Below are positions 10,867 through 22,449 of a stretch of DNA of 64,000 bases, in pieces. Every line of letters starts with the position of its first letter. Position 1 is the first letter of the stretch. Under the pieces are notes generated by a model that was not told the DNA's origin, searched no databases, and was given only the letters and a program-made list of their open reading frames with translations. Location: assembly GCA_022495005.1 (NCBI GenBank), contig JAGYXB010001996.1:1984001-2048000 (forward strand), written 5' to 3'. The DNA comes from Rhyacophila brunnea. Its lineage: Eukaryota > Arthropoda > Insecta > Trichoptera > Rhyacophilidae. The translations under genes were made by a program, and so were the position numbers.

Positions 10867-11383
10867 AAATATCACATTATTTACCGAATACCAAAATACC
10901 GGTATAAAAAAAAACAATACCAATATGCTCGATATCGAAAGTTAAAACAAAATGTATTAATCAACATAAAATAACAGGACTGTAATTTGTGTCGACTTAC
11001 GCGATGTCTAGTTTACTTCCGTCGTCTTTTGATGTCCTTCGTGAACAGCAATAACACGTGCAGATTTTCTAAATGTATTTTCATTATAGGTAGTTAGGTA
11101 CTAGGCTTAATTTAAAATGTATCCCAATGTGTAAAAAGTGTAATGAACTGATAAAACAGGTGGAATTACCAGTGGGTCACATACGAATATTATCGAAGAA
11201 CACTTCTAAATTGAACAATATAAATTTATTGAAAGATCATTCGAAGAAGAAAGTGCTGTAGTTCAACTACCTACTGGATATCTGTAAACGCCAACATAAT
11301 ATCTACTATATACCTAGTTAGGTATTTTTCCTATAATTTTTCTTATTTTTTTATATATAGATATATTAGTAGATACGCTATTC
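10867..11383. other. No feature recognised
   Basis: Unassigned DNA between a SINE and the second family A element. No coding or repeat signal that I can support. Confidence 0.55.
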
Positions 11384-11823
11384 TACAACGTTTTTCTTAG
11401 CTCGTATTCTTATTTGTCCGGTACAAATCTTGCAATCGATTTTTAACTAACTTCCCGACTAGTTCGACGTTTGAAATTTTTTGAATATATCAGAACACGA
11501 TGCCAATCCATTTTTTAATACTTTTAGCCATCTTTAAGTAGAATTGATTTCATTTTCAATTAATTCTGTTTTGTATGAAAAGTTATTTCGGAAGAAATCC
11601 GTAATCCAATCCACTATTATTGGTTGCTAAGGAGGTGGTCCTAGCAACTAAATTATTAATATATACGTGCGTTACTATGGAAATCAATATGACATTTCAG
11701 TATTATTTCTATCGAGTACAATTTTTTTTGATCGTTTAAGCTAGTCAAGTGAAGTTTATATGATTCAACAGAAAATTTAAAAACGTTGTATATAAAAAGT
11801 TCTTTTTATCCTGTAATTATTTT
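11384..11823 (+). mobile_element. Non-autonomous element, family A, copy 2
   Basis: The copy runs from TACAACGTTTTTCTTAGC to CCTGTAATTATTT (about 440 bp) and keeps both subterminal inverted 12-mers and the terminal ATAAAAAGTTCTTTTTAT hairpin. Relative to copy 1 it lacks the second GTCCGGT segment near the left end and part of the right-central region. It lies 1.7 kb from copy 1 in the same orientation. Confidence 0.85.
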
Positions 11824-12985
11824 CATATATTTCACGAATACCGGTATTCAATAGGAAATATGTACTTGCAATCCGAAATACGTACATTAAATTCGTAAAA
11901 AATGCTACGCCCTTTCAGTTTTGACCAACACATCACATGATTTAAAATTCAAATTACTTTAGTAAATCTTTGTTTTTTTTGGGATCAATAAGTACTTTAT
12001 AATTATACAATAATAATCAGATTTGTGCCTAGTGACAATATAATATCGTCTGTCATAATTTAACTTAGTTAATCCAATGACGATTGGCAAAAAGTCGACA
12101 TTATTTACTTCCATGTTTCCCCCCATACTCCAAGATTTATGCTGCAACCTTTTTTTATATCAGTCGTCAGTACTGTGGTACACCTGCATTCATTGCAATG
12201 TAAATCTGATTTGAGTTACCTCCGGATATGGGTTGAGCAGCTCTCCAAAGCGGAATCGGAGATCGAGAAAAAATACCTGAGTCATGTTTTTATTTTATTA
12301 TGGTCAGCCAGCGTAAGTCATTACTGCACCCAGGTACGTAACATTAATTGTCAGCATTGCGCCTTCATGTTTTTATAACAATTTTTTGTTTTTTCCAACG
12401 TAAACATATTTCTTATAATATGTAACTACTCTGTAGGTAGGTATATTAGGAGAAGGAAATGCTTATTATGTTGGTATAAAACGCTAATGCAATACTCCTG
12501 CATGTTATTTGATTACCTCAGTTGAGGCATGATCTAAAAAGATCGTGGCTATGCGATGCGCGGATTGTGCAAATGACGCGTGCCGAACGAAATATAATTT
12601 GTCATATAATTCTAAAATGCGTCCATTTAATGTTCTGTTTATTGTTCTATTAGTAACAATAATAATATATTCATTGACATGTTTTCTTTTTCAAGTAAAT
12701 GGGTAACGTTTTTTAGTCATCTTTACACGATTTAAGAATTAATACCCCCGTCGCCATCACGAAAGAAATTGACGTGTTCAGAGCTCGACGTTCGCTCTCC
12801 GATTGCCAGCGAGTCCAAAATTTCGTTCAACATATAGTTGAAAATTATTTTCCGTTTTACTGAAGTACCGTCTTAACAATGCATGTATCAAACAAACATA
12901 ACTTGAAAACACCTCAGACATGTAGGTACCTACTAAAAAAAAATACATTAGAAAAAATTACGACGCCTGAAGGTATTTGAACACG
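11824..12985. other. No gene recognised
   Basis: Short open frames at 11959-12147 (minus) and 12139-12378 (plus) have no domain that I know. The segment 12890-12960 (AACTTGAAAACACCTCAGA, then TTAGAAAAAA) resembles 27545-27645, a weak dispersed similarity. Confidence 0.5.
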
Positions 12986-13019
12986 TATAATATCTCCTGG
13001 TTGATTCAACTGTTTTGCG

Positions 13020-13643
13020 GGCCAAAAAGAGTTCCTCATTAATGGCACTCAGCTCGAACAGGTGGAAAACTACACCTATCTGGGGCAACACGTGTATAGG
13101 TATAGATGGATGTATATTTGATGAAATTGTTCGCGAGTAAAGCTAGTCTGGAGGGCTTTTGGCCGCCTGAATTATGTCTTTAAAAGTGACCCTCCCACCG
13201 TGCCTAAAGCGCAAAGTGTTCAACCAGTGTGTGCTTCCCTTAATCACGTATGCGTGTGAAACATGGATCCTAAGTTAAAGAGAGATCCAGCAACTTAGAG
13301 TAGCACAACGTGGTATGGGGAGGTGCACGCTGTGCATAACGCGAAAGGACAAAAAGAGGAATGAGCAGATAAGGAGACAGACAAGCGATGTAATAGAGTT
13401 CGCAAAAAACCTCAAATGGAAATGGGTTGGACACATAGCTCGAAGAAGGGACAATCGTTGGACATATTTAATCATCTAGTGGTATCCGAGAGGTACAAAA
13501 CGTCCGCAAGGTAGACCTAGAGGCCGCTGCATCGATGAAATGATAAAGTACGTGGTAACGCAACGCACACGTCCGAGAGAAGTGGAATCATCTTGGAGAG
13601 GCCTTCATCCAGCAGTGGATAGATGCAGGCCTATGATGATGAT
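13020..13643 (+). pseudogene. RTE-clade LINE, truncated and frameshifted 3' end
   Basis: Several frames together read as the region downstream of the RT core. First comes NGTQLEQVENYTYLGQHVY, then (after stops and shifts at about 13100-13190) NQCVLPLITYACETW. A stop at about 13276 follows, then LRVAQRGMGRCTLC, then FAKNLKWKWVGHIARR with the usual DNRW motif, and RPQGRPRGRCIDE. The end reads GLHPAVDRC in one frame; the next frame over gives the family's usual EAFIQQWID. The 3' end is ATGATGATGAT, the short-repeat tail typical of RTE. The catalytic part of the reverse transcriptase and the endonuclease are missing, so it is inactive. Confidence 0.88.
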
Positions 13644-13649
13644 CCCCTG

Positions 13650-14255
13650 GTATCGCGCCAATATGCTTTAACCAATGTACCTAAGTGTAGATTAATCTAG
13701 ACACTTATTACGATTTCCATGCGCATAAACATTTTGGCGTAATTATAGTTAAATGATATTACGTTTTAAACATAATAACAACAACGTAATCTCCTCGAGC
13801 ATTCCACTGCGTATTATCCAAATCGTAGGAATTATTCTCTATCTGTAAGATATTTATAGTTTTATTGTATTCCCAACGCACCTGTCGCATGATTTCTCAA
13901 ATTACAAACAACCTTCTATGTTGCAACTTTGCCCATACACGTATAATCTCCGTTACTAAGTTGGACTTACAGCAGGGCTCGCGGATCGGAATTAAATGTT
14001 GTATTTTTCGTGTTTCTGCGACTGTAGAATATTTATTATAATTAGAGGTAATACATAATAATATGTATAAGTACATAATATAACTAAACTCAAAACTGTA
14101 TGAGATACACTATCATTATGGAACTGATTCCATCATCATATTATTCTGTACAACTAACAAGAGTCACAAGAGTGAGTGATTGCACTACGATATACAGTCA
14201 TTATTATATAATATAGATTCCATCTTTCGGTTTTTATATACATTTGGAACACTTC
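13650..14255. other. No feature recognised
   Basis: A/T-rich DNA following the RTE tail. I see no coding or RNA signal. Confidence 0.6.
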
Positions 14256-14257
14256 AG

Positions 14258-14425
14258 AAATATCATCATCCGGGGTCGGTCGGCAGTTGGACGAAAGGCT
14301 GATCCATCCACTCTTCTCAGTCTTAGGTCTTCGCTTTGTGATTTCTTCTTTCCAGCATGCTTTAAGCCTTTTGGGCGCCCTGTAGACGTTTAGTGCCCCT
14401 TGGGTACCACCGTGAGATGGCATTT
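14258..14425 (-). pseudogene. Possible RTE-type fragment, strongly diverged
   Basis: The plus-strand string ATCATCATCCGGGGTCGGTC followed by GGACGAAAGGCTGATCCATCCACTCTTCTC has the layout of an inverted RTE 3' end (short-repeat tail, then codons for the WID terminus), as at 5325. Identity is low, so this is tentative. Confidence 0.35.
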
Positions 14426-14429
14426 ATCC

Positions 14430-15245
14430 AGCGGTTGTCCACACGCCGACTGACTTGTCATTTATTTAGCGACCTATATCACATCGCGTACTCTTGTCTG
14501 CTTCCTAATCCATTGCTCTCTTTTATGATCTTTAATCGTTATGACCAAGATGCACTTTTCCATGACCAGCATGTTGGTTTTCAAGCAAATCTGGTGTAAT
14601 ATTTTAACATTATTATGAGTTTTAAACTGTCAGCGGTGTCAAAAATTTTTAGATTTAAAGCCATATGCTTAATGCGAATTTTGCAACTGCAGGAAGACGA
14701 TCAGCTCATGAGGTACATTTTTTTTATTGTTTTGATTTTTGACAGCTCAACTTCATGAACATATTGGTTCGACTTTATCCTAAGCAAACACTGCATTAAT
14801 TTATTAATAATACAGTAAATAAAATTATAATCAATGTTAGCAATTTAAAAAATTCATACTTCGCATAATTGTACGCATACCAGAGATATTTCCGTTCAAT
14901 TGATTTGCGATCGCTTCCATATTATGATAATATTGATAAGTACACCTTAGCTTAGCGAGTACCTACACACTTGCGAAGGCCCAACACCTGCCTGATCTAT
15001 TCTATGTACCTACTCTATCAAACACCTGGGGTACCTACATAGCTAGATTACCTATTGAGTCACGTGTTTAATCTCTCAGTTTCCCCACAATTCGTACTCG
15101 AACGAAATATAGAGCTCAGAAAAATAACTCTTTTTTTAGTAGTTTCTGGACTAATTTACATAAATTCTTTAACAACAAATGACAATATAGTCATGGGTAT
15201 ATTATCTCCTCCGATTTTTTTTGCCTACATTATTACATACATATA
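14430..15245. other. No feature recognised
   Basis: Unassigned. An open frame at 15055-15309 runs into the hAT element that starts at 15254 and is therefore unlikely to be a gene. Confidence 0.55.
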
Positions 15246-16104
15246 TTATAGACCAGGGTTTCCCAAACTTTTTCTGCAATGGAACACTTCGCGAACCCGG
15301 AAATTTTAACGTAACACTTAGTGGTTATTAAAACTGGTAGGTTATTTATTAGCGCAGCTAACCGTTCTGCCAATTTTGGCAACTGTCGTTATACTGATAA
15401 GGTCAGTTAAAAACAATATACCCCAACTTTTTCATGCGCACGGTGTGAGAACAGATGGTCCTCCGTCTGTACCTAGATCATGGCCCCCAGGCTAGGATCT
15501 TTGGCGGGCCCCCTACTTATCACTAAGGTTAAAGGCAATGTGACAATCTACAGTTGCGTATTCCAAATGGTGTTCGAGGTAAAATAATTAAAGGTATTTT
15601 TAGCGATTTTTTGTATTTTGAATACACCCACTTTTATCTTGATATGCACAATTATGGATATGTCAAATATCAACAATAATAAAAAATTGTAAGTATGGCA
15701 AAACCACATATTATTAAATGTTAGTATGCTTGAAGTGAAACAGCGCGGCAGGCGACATTTTATTACTATTAGTGCATGTTTGTGATGTGTTTTTATCTCA
15801 CTTGGCTGGTCGATCTCTCACGCCGGGCCCCCCGTAAGCCCAGGCCCCCAGGCTAAAGCCCTGTCAGCCCCCCCTTTTGTGGGAGCTATCTAGATACTTG
15901 ACGTCATAAACATCAGTGGAGATTGATCATCACTCGCCTTTCAATATGAAGTAGATTCCTAATTATTTTACTTCTACATTAGTAGAAGATCTTTAAATGT
16001 GTTGCAGTGTATAAAACCTTTCCAAATGGTCGCGGAACACTTATTCAGGTTCAGCGGAACACTGGTGTTCCGCGGAACATAGTTTGGGAAACCCTGTTAT
16101 AGAC
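15246..16104. mobile_element. hAT-type element, 843 bp, carrying a nested MITE
   Basis: The element 15254-16096 begins CAGGGTTTCCCAAACTTTTT and ends ATAGTTTGGGAAACCCTG, a clear inverted terminus. It is flanked by the exact 8-bp duplication TTATAGAC (15246-15253 and 16097-16104). CAGGGTTTCCC is a standard hAT terminus. Inside is a family B MITE (15479-15889), leaving about 430 bp of the host element, which has no transposase that I can read. The MITE must be younger than this element. Confidence 0.93.
15473..15895 (+). mobile_element. hAT-type MITE, family B, copy 2 (nested)
   Basis: This copy (15479-15889) shares CATGGCCCCCA, GCGGGCCCCCTAC, GGTTAAAGGCAATGTGAC and the interior TTTAGCGATTTTTTGTATTT with copy 1. 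The right end is degraded (TTTTGTGGGAGCTAT). The flanks share CTAGAT (15473-15478 and 15890-15895) rather than a clean 8-bp duplication, perhaps because the right terminus has mutated. Confidence 0.85.
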
Positions 16105-17860
16105 ATTGAAGAGTTAAGCATTATTAATTATTGTACTCATTTTGTAATCTTCAGTACTTCACGTTAGAGAATTACAGGGTACATTTGTGCATCATTTACA
16201 TAACAGCTTGTTTAAGGTAGGTATTGTGATTGATTTGATCAAATTTTGTTTGTTGAATAAAAATACAGTATCCATGAAGAATGTTTATTCATAAAATCCA
16301 GTGTGACGATTAGTGTGGTGTCCGAGGTTGGGTTATATTGATTTATAGTGTAATACTTACGGGATTGAGTTGGTTTGTAGAATGTTGCAGTATTTGATGA
16401 AGTAATTAAGATAGTTAATTAGCATTATTGGGTACGCATATATATGCTATGATCCTTGTACGGTTGTTCGTCGTTTGTCCCTAAGACATTCATTACTCTG
16501 GAAGTTACATAAAAGATGGATTTAGAATACCGATTAACGAACGCTGCACGAAGAGATTATGGTGAAGAATGATATTTCCATATTATTATATGACATGGCA
16601 TGGGCATGGTAAAGTTATCGATAAATCTAACATCTAAGGGAGGTTCTGGCGATAGCATGGAGGGCGCACGACATGTATGTACTTCTAAATAATTAAGATA
16701 TTATTTACTATTATTTAGTAGCTGTTATTTATGGTGCAAAGAGCCAAAGAGCTAATTTCGAATCATTGTGTATTTAAAAAAATGGACGTGGCTATGCATT
16801 TAGGGAAAAAGCGAAACTTTTGTGAAATGGAGATTATCAGATTTGAAGTTTTCTCTTGTCTTAAATACATCGTATCAGCTATGCAATTGACGTAACTAAT
16901 AATAATTGTACGTGTAATACAAAACACTCAAAAGATTACGGACTAATTTCATTTCGAATTTGTATTATTTAATGGATTTACTAGCAGCTGATGTAATATA
17001 TAAATATTTTTTGTCGCTAATTGCATTTAACTAACTGCATTTAATTATTATGTTTATAATATTTTTCTAAAATTGCTATGTGTTGACAATTTGTTTGCGG
17101 ACCGATAGTATTTATTTATACGGCAAGCGGCTTATTGCTTGGTGATCTGATATCTTTTTTGTAAATTCCTCTAGCTATAAGGTAACTGAGCAAGAAGTAG
17201 GTACGTATTCCATTTGACCATGCCTGTCGTCTTTTGGTCTCTTTTTCCGTCGATGGATGTTGATGCGACACGCGTAAGAAGACCTTCTCGGATCATCAAC
17301 GGATCAACACATTAAAAAACGGAAGAGTCAACGTATCGATATAGCGAGTTAAAAAAAATTATTTGTAAGTATTGTACTACTTAACTAAATTTCGCAAACA
17401 TCGGTATTATCGAAACAGATGGGTTTTAATTAATATGAATGTTTTTTTTTCATTTACTTCCTTCCATTATATAGTGGTGATGGTCGAATACAAGATGAAA
17501 ATATAGACGGGAAAGTCAAAAAGTTAATCCATTGAAAGTGTCGATTGACAGCCTACTAATATTTTCTATGGTCGTGTCTTCATTCGGTATCCTTGGAAAT
17601 GTTTATTGATTGAGTCAAGAGCGACCATCAGTATGCTTACACGTCCAGAGCCTGGGGGCAGATTGTATTTAGTCGTTGTACGCTAGTGTTGCAGTATTTG
17701 GTTTAGTAATAAAATTGACGAGTGTAATAAATCCCGGAGTGCAAGATTGGCAGACGATTTTAGATACCGATTTACGAACGCCGCGCGTATAGATTACATT
17801 ATACGGTACCTAGTAAAGAATTTTTGGGAGGGACCTAGGAATGGCTGACAGAAATGCTGG
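16105..17860. repeat. Unassigned region with a two-copy repeat (family P)
   Basis: The pieces 16340-16565 and 17670-17815 align in the same orientation. Shared strings are GTTGCAGTATTTG, TTAGATACCGATTTACGAACG (first copy TTAGAATACCGATTAACGAACG with small changes; compare the ACGAACGC core) and ATAGATTA. They may be two remnants of one element family or an old duplication. No gene is seen in the rest of the stretch. Confidence 0.5.
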
Positions 17861-17864
17861 TCGT

Positions 17865-18000
17865 ATGAATCGCAAAACGCGTTAACAAAGTAGTGCGTAA
17901 GGCGCTGGCGTTTCACCCGTGGGCCCTGAGTTCATTTCTCGGTGAGGTCACAAAATACAACACTGTCTTTGGGCTTGTGACCTGTCGTGGTGTTAAAAAA
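17865..18000 (+). mobile_element. SINE family 2, partial copy
   Basis: The head AGTAGTGCGTAAGGCGCTGG followed by TTTCACCCGTGGGCCCTGAG and CGGTGAGGTCACAA follows the same order as the full copy at 44437-44635 (GCAGTGCGTAAAGCGCTGG, then CGGTGAGGACACAA). The B box has decayed to GTTCATTTCTC. Confidence 0.65.
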
Positions 18001-18149
18001 ACGAAAGACAGAAGGCTTAAAAAGTATGTATGGGAAAAATTAGCTAGAAGATTTATTACAATCTAAATATTCTAAATTGTGTTATGACAAAATTATGTGT
18101 TAGTAGATAGATACACCCAGGGAACTCTGAAATAATGAGAACTGAAATG

Positions 18150-18440
18150 CCTAACGGGTGTGGAGAACCAATCAACTGATCTCGAGTGTGGAAGAATACG
18201 GGATAAATTTAAACACGTGTCAAGAATACGTCATACTAACAATTGCTCTCAGTTTATGCAATGACACTTATTAAATATTGGTGTATTTAAAGGTTGCAAC
18301 ACACAATATTCCACGTCTATAATGTGTGTTTAATTTTCGTAGGACACTCTCACATTCAAAACCTTGCGTCAAATTGTAGTGTATTGGGATATAGCCTATC
18401 GGAATTCTATTTATTAATCTGATCTGTGGATATACCTACT
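18150..18440 (-). repeat. Dispersed repeat, family H, copy 1
   Basis: On the minus strand this aligns with 30868-31215. Shared strings are ATAGGCTATA, TTTGAATGTGAGAGTGTCCTA (the other copy has GAGTGTCCTACGAAAA), CACGTGT and TCCCTGGGT. This copy has a single version of the 65-bp block that is doubled in the other copy. No coding capacity was seen. Confidence 0.7.
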
Positions 18441-18884
18441 CAGTATTTTGTACATATGCACGAGGTACCTACATAATATTATTATCTTACTAAGTTTGAA
18501 AGCTGGATTCCGGCCGAGAGGTTATATTTAATTGAACCCATCTTTATTATGACGTTAATGTTTTCCTATTGACCCGAGTGCTGGGCGCGAACGTGTTAAC
18601 CCATTGTGGCCTGTGGCACAGGGTTACCGACCTTAATGTCATGATCGCTTTGTATAGTAGCTTTATTACCCACTTTTTATTGAAAATGGAACGGCGATCA
18701 ACATACCTACTCATTTGATTGTGATTGCAACGTATTATTTAAACATTATATTGTGATTAAAATTTTATACATTACAATAAAAAGTCATCGTTCTTCGGAG
18801 ACATTCTTTTTTATTGATGGGTGACATAATAATTTTAATTCTTTAGGAACCTACCAAAAATGTTGAGAGTAACCTTGTCGTATA
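18441..18884. other. No feature recognised
   Basis: Unassigned A/T-rich DNA. Confidence 0.6.
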
Positions 18885-19251
18885 GAGGTGGACATGGCCC
18901 CTACAAGGGGGGGGGGGTGACAGGGCTGTAGCCTAGGGGCCCTGGCTCAGGAAGGGTCCGGCATGACGAGTCGACCGATAAGTGAGATAAACACAGACCA
19001 CAAATTTGCTCTAATAGTAAAAAAAAGTCGCCTGCGGTGCTATTTCAGTTCAATAATTATTAATAATTAAAATATTTGATTGTACAATGCAATTTTTAAT
19101 TGTGTGCGGATACTCGACAACTGCATAATTCAAATGGTGTGCATATTAAAAATACATTACCGTACACCATGGAAAACGCTACTGTAGCGCGTCACCGCCA
19201 ATCATCATAGCCTGGGGGCCCGCTTCAGGATGTGGGGGCCATGGAGGTGGA
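18885..19251 (-). mobile_element. hAT-type MITE, family B, copy 3
   Basis: The element 18893-19243 (351 bp) begins CATGGCCCCTACAAGG and ends TGTGGGGGCCATG. The exact 8-bp duplication GAGGTGGA lies at 18885-18892 and 19244-19251. It is inverted relative to copy 1: the CTGACAGGGCT-like end is on the left and the GCGGGCC-type end on the right. Confidence 0.94.
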
Positions 19252-19329
19252 TCTTAAACATATATTTAGAAGTCATATTCAACCTATTGAACACTAATTT
19301 TCATATAAACTCTCGAATGCAAAGCCACC

Positions 19330-19875
19330 AGCGTTGCCAACTTCGCATGTTTCTTGCCAGATCTTGCATTTTTAGATAGGCCTAGCTTGTAATAAATGCA
19401 TCTAGCTTATGGTGTTTTTTTATGCCTTCAACAGCTTTAAATGTGCTGAAAATAAACTAGATATTTAGTTTAATTATTTTCTTGCAAATTAGGTATTTAA
19501 TGAAGCTAGGTCTACTAATAAAACAACACGATGAAACAATATGAGCATTCTTGGCGTTATAGTGATTGATATATTGGTATCAGATATTGTAATTTAATGT
19601 GTGCTTTAGGCATGTGGCATCGGATTGATGATCAACGGAGATTCCATCTCTTGTATTACTTAATTATTACTTATCGTAGGTTGTTCGATAAATTAACTAT
19701 TTTTTGTAAATTTTTAAATGAGTTTCTGGGAAAATGTGGTATGATTTTTATCCGAATAATGGGACACCATTTTTGAATTGAAATTTTATTTTCACAAAAT
19801 TTAGCGTATTATGTTAATTTTCCCTGCCAAATAGCTTGTTTTCGTCCCCGTCTGGCATGTTTTTGTCAACGACAG
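19330..19875 (+). repeat. Dispersed repeat, family L, copy 1
   Basis: The left end AGCGTTGCCAACTTCGCATG and the segment CCAGATCTTGCATTTTTAGATA match 31228-31280 (ACGTTGCCAACTT, AGATCTAGCATTTTTGGATA). The right ends also correspond (GGCATGTTTTTGTCAACGAC against ATTTTTGACAACACC). GTTGCCAAC and GTTGTCAA/GTTGACAA at the two ends suggest short inverted termini. No coding capacity. Confidence 0.55.
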
Positions 19876-19956
19876 TTTATTTTAGAAGTTTCTTTAGTGA
19901 TTTTTATAAAGAATCCGTCTGAGTCAACATCTTTGATATCCAATAATATTGATTTG

Positions 19957-20195
19957 CGCCAACGATGGCCGAGCGGTTGCCGCGTCGACTTATAATGTCG
20001 TGGGTTCCAGGTTCGAATCCTGGATCTGGCAAAATTCTGTTTTATCAATGTGTGTTTGGACCATATTATGGACCTAATAAGTTGAGCAAGTGGCTAACAC
20101 TCATATCTCGTAAAAACAAAAATCTGTTACTACAACCTGAGGCGAATACGATCTTCTCAGGATCGGACATGGTTGAAACAATGATTTATGTTTTA
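19957..20195 (+). mobile_element. SINE family 1, best-preserved copy
   Basis: The head is tRNA-like, with A box TGGCCGAGCGGTTG, about 35 bases of spacer, and a perfect B box GGTTCGAATCC followed by TGGATCTGGC. The body continues ATGGACCTAATAAGTTGAGC, CTCGTAAAAACAAAAATCTG and AGGATCGGACATGG. Pol III internal promoters of this kind drive SINE transcription; reverse transcription depends on a partner LINE. The shared 3' body of the copies at 10.7 and 48.8 kb confirms it as a dispersed family rather than a tRNA gene. Confidence 0.9.
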
Positions 20196-20219
20196 TACTA
20201 TGCACACTGAATAAAGGTA

Positions 20220-20310
20220 AATAAATGCACACTCTTTGGTGAGTGTTCATAGTGGCCTGAATAAACCGAAAGCCGAAACCAGGGTCGCAAAAAAACTCAA
20301 ATGGAATATA
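20220..20310 (+). repeat. Short dispersed repeat, family Q, copy 1
   Basis: TTTGGTGAGTGTTCATAGTG and the later AACTCAAATGGAATA correspond to 33472-33525 (TTTTGGTGAGTGCACATAGTG, GATTCAAATGGAATA). The nature of the repeat is unknown. Confidence 0.5.
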
Positions 20311-20694
20311 TACTACAAAAATTTCCATCAAGTACTCCCTGTCAATAGTATCAATTTTCTATTGTTTTGTATATTTACCTGAGATCTATGTAGAGTTGCT
20401 ACTTCATGACTTTGCACAGCGAGTCTACAATGAAAATGATGTACTTAATATATTCTAAAAATATCTATTTTGTTTACATATTATTATATATTTATTTTCT
20501 TATTACTACGTAGTATATAAATACAACTAAATATCACTTGGTCTAATTTTATGCAAGGTGGTCAGATAAAGAGGCGTATCAGTGTGGTAAAAAGTGCACA
20601 TTTATAAAACGCGTATTCTACTCTACGTATCAAAACTTCGTAGGTGAGACTTTCACGGTTGTTTGTTTAGGTAAAGCGACCGGACATAACAGAA

Positions 20695-21362
20695 CATGAC
20701 AAAACAGAACAGTGACAAAACAGAACAGCCAAGGGAAAAATGAAACATTAATTTTTGTGGAATCTATTTATTAATTAAATTCTAAACGAAATACATATAC
20801 GTATATATAAATATTTAATATTAAAAAAAAACAAGTTTTAAGTGAAATCATCAAGGTATAATAATATACTTTCATTTTTTTTACAATACCGTTATTTTGA
20901 AAATAATGCATTTTTTTTATTTATATAGAGTATATAAAATTGTATAATGTAATCACTGCATGTTTTCCATTCGGCGTAAATACCTCAATCTATCTATTTG
21001 ATTTTGATAATCATGCACATTGCAAACACAAATATTAAAATTCCCTTTTTTATCTCTGCAGAATTATTAAACTGATAATTTCGTTGTACATAGTCACCCA
21101 ATCATTTTGAACATATTATATTGATTAAGATGAGATATCCTAAGCTTGCCGGCAACACCGAGTTAAGTTTATTTGAGGCTTTCTAGCGATTAGTAATGCA
21201 GAAATTAGGTATATAATTTTGATTTATTATGGCGATATTGAAAATCTGCTATTAAAAATCTATCAACATAGAGATCAATTTCAATATTAAATTTACATTT
21301 TTCCTGAAAGGTCATACTTATATTTATCGTAGGTCTGTTTTGTCACTGTTCTGTTTTGTCAT
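20695..21362. mobile_element. TIR element of 668 bp, superfamily undetermined
   Basis: The left end is CATGACAAAACAGAACAGTG followed by ACAAAACAGA, and the right end is its inverse, giving about 30 bp of perfect inverted repeat. Each arm contains the internal direct repeat ACAAAACAGA twice. The interior is A/T-rich with no frame of note. The flanks show no convincing target duplication, so I do not assign a superfamily. Confidence 0.8.
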
Positions 21363-22370
21363 GGAATCATTAGGTAATACATTTTTGGGTTGTCGTATTG
21401 TCGTTTGGCGTATTTTTCCTTCTTCTTTGCTCAACGTTTCTCGCTCGTTGCCCTTTTCCCCGCACACCCCTTACACAGTTTTATAATATAGCATGTAATT
21501 ATCGATGGACAATAATAATTAAAACGCGTAAAATAATTTAAAATACGTCAGATAGATGATTTCTTGTGACTATTTTTTTAATATGTGACGGGATACTTGG
21601 GCAAACCAACCTATTATTTCTGCGCGTCATTTCGCTTTTGCACCACTCGGAGAGGCAATCGCGTCGTCTATCGGATATGGGCATGCGCTCCCGTTTAGGC
21701 ACCCTCGTACTGCGAATGCAGAAAACGCGTTTTGTTCCACCATGTTGGGCACTCTTATTGGCTCGTTTCGCTTTTTAATACTGCCTACGACCCTTCGGCC
21801 ACTGACTGCTTCCTTACGACGTCGTTTTACCTTTCTTTCAATAGTTGATTTAGATTTAGATAGTTCACAATAATTATAGATCAAGTCCATCAACATGAAC
21901 CCTGAGATATTTGGACCTAAAGTAAAAATTCTTTTTGTAAAATTCAGGAATGTTTTCACTGTAGGTATAGATCAGATTAAATAAATAAGATCAGATTAAA
22001 TAAATAGTTGAAACATAAAGTACATTCAAGCTTTATTAATATTAGCAAATACTAGTACATATTGCCACTTTGCGGAAAATTGTAGACCTACGATTGTGAT
22101 ATTAACACACAATACCGAAATCTGTTTTATCTAGCCAATGAAACAAAAAAAATCGATTTTTATGAAAATTTGACTTGATCCTTAATTATTGTGAACCACC
22201 CATGTATACCTACCTGTACTACAGTATAATAGATTAATAAAAAACTGCTAAATCGTGTACCCTTTTGACATTTAATTTATAATTTATAGTGACTTCGATA
22301 CATAATTTTGAAAACACTTCTGACAAAATATATTATAACCAATAGAAAAAAATCTTTTTGAAAAAAGTAA
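21363..22370. other. No gene recognised
   Basis: Opposed open frames at 21566-21778 (plus) and 21627-21959 (minus) overlap and show no domain. The 21600-21780 section is richer in G/C than its surroundings but I cannot assign it. Confidence 0.5.
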
Positions 22371-22449
22371 GACACCTCGCAGGAATCTAACCTGCATCTC
22401 TCGCGTGGGTATCGCGCCCACGCATATATACCACTATGCTAAAGGAGTC
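22371..22449 (-). tRNA. tRNA-like sequence with Pol III terminator
   Basis: On the minus strand a 79-base segment can fold as a cloverleaf. The acceptor GACTCCT pairs with AGGTGTC with one mismatch. The D arm is GCAT/ATGC, the anticodon stem GTGGG/CCCAC is perfect with loop CGCGATA, and the T stem GCAGG/CCTGC is perfect with loop TTAGATT. A run of six T residues follows four bases after the 3' end, as expected for Pol III termination. Against a functional tRNA: loop position 33 is not T, the T loop has lost TTC, and the variable region is 9 bases. I read it as a tRNA pseudogene or unusual tRNA-derived unit and give no amino acid. Confidence 0.45.

Noticed and set aside
19957..20040. tRNA gene
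   Set aside because: A and B boxes are good, but the body downstream is shared with other copies, which makes it a SINE.
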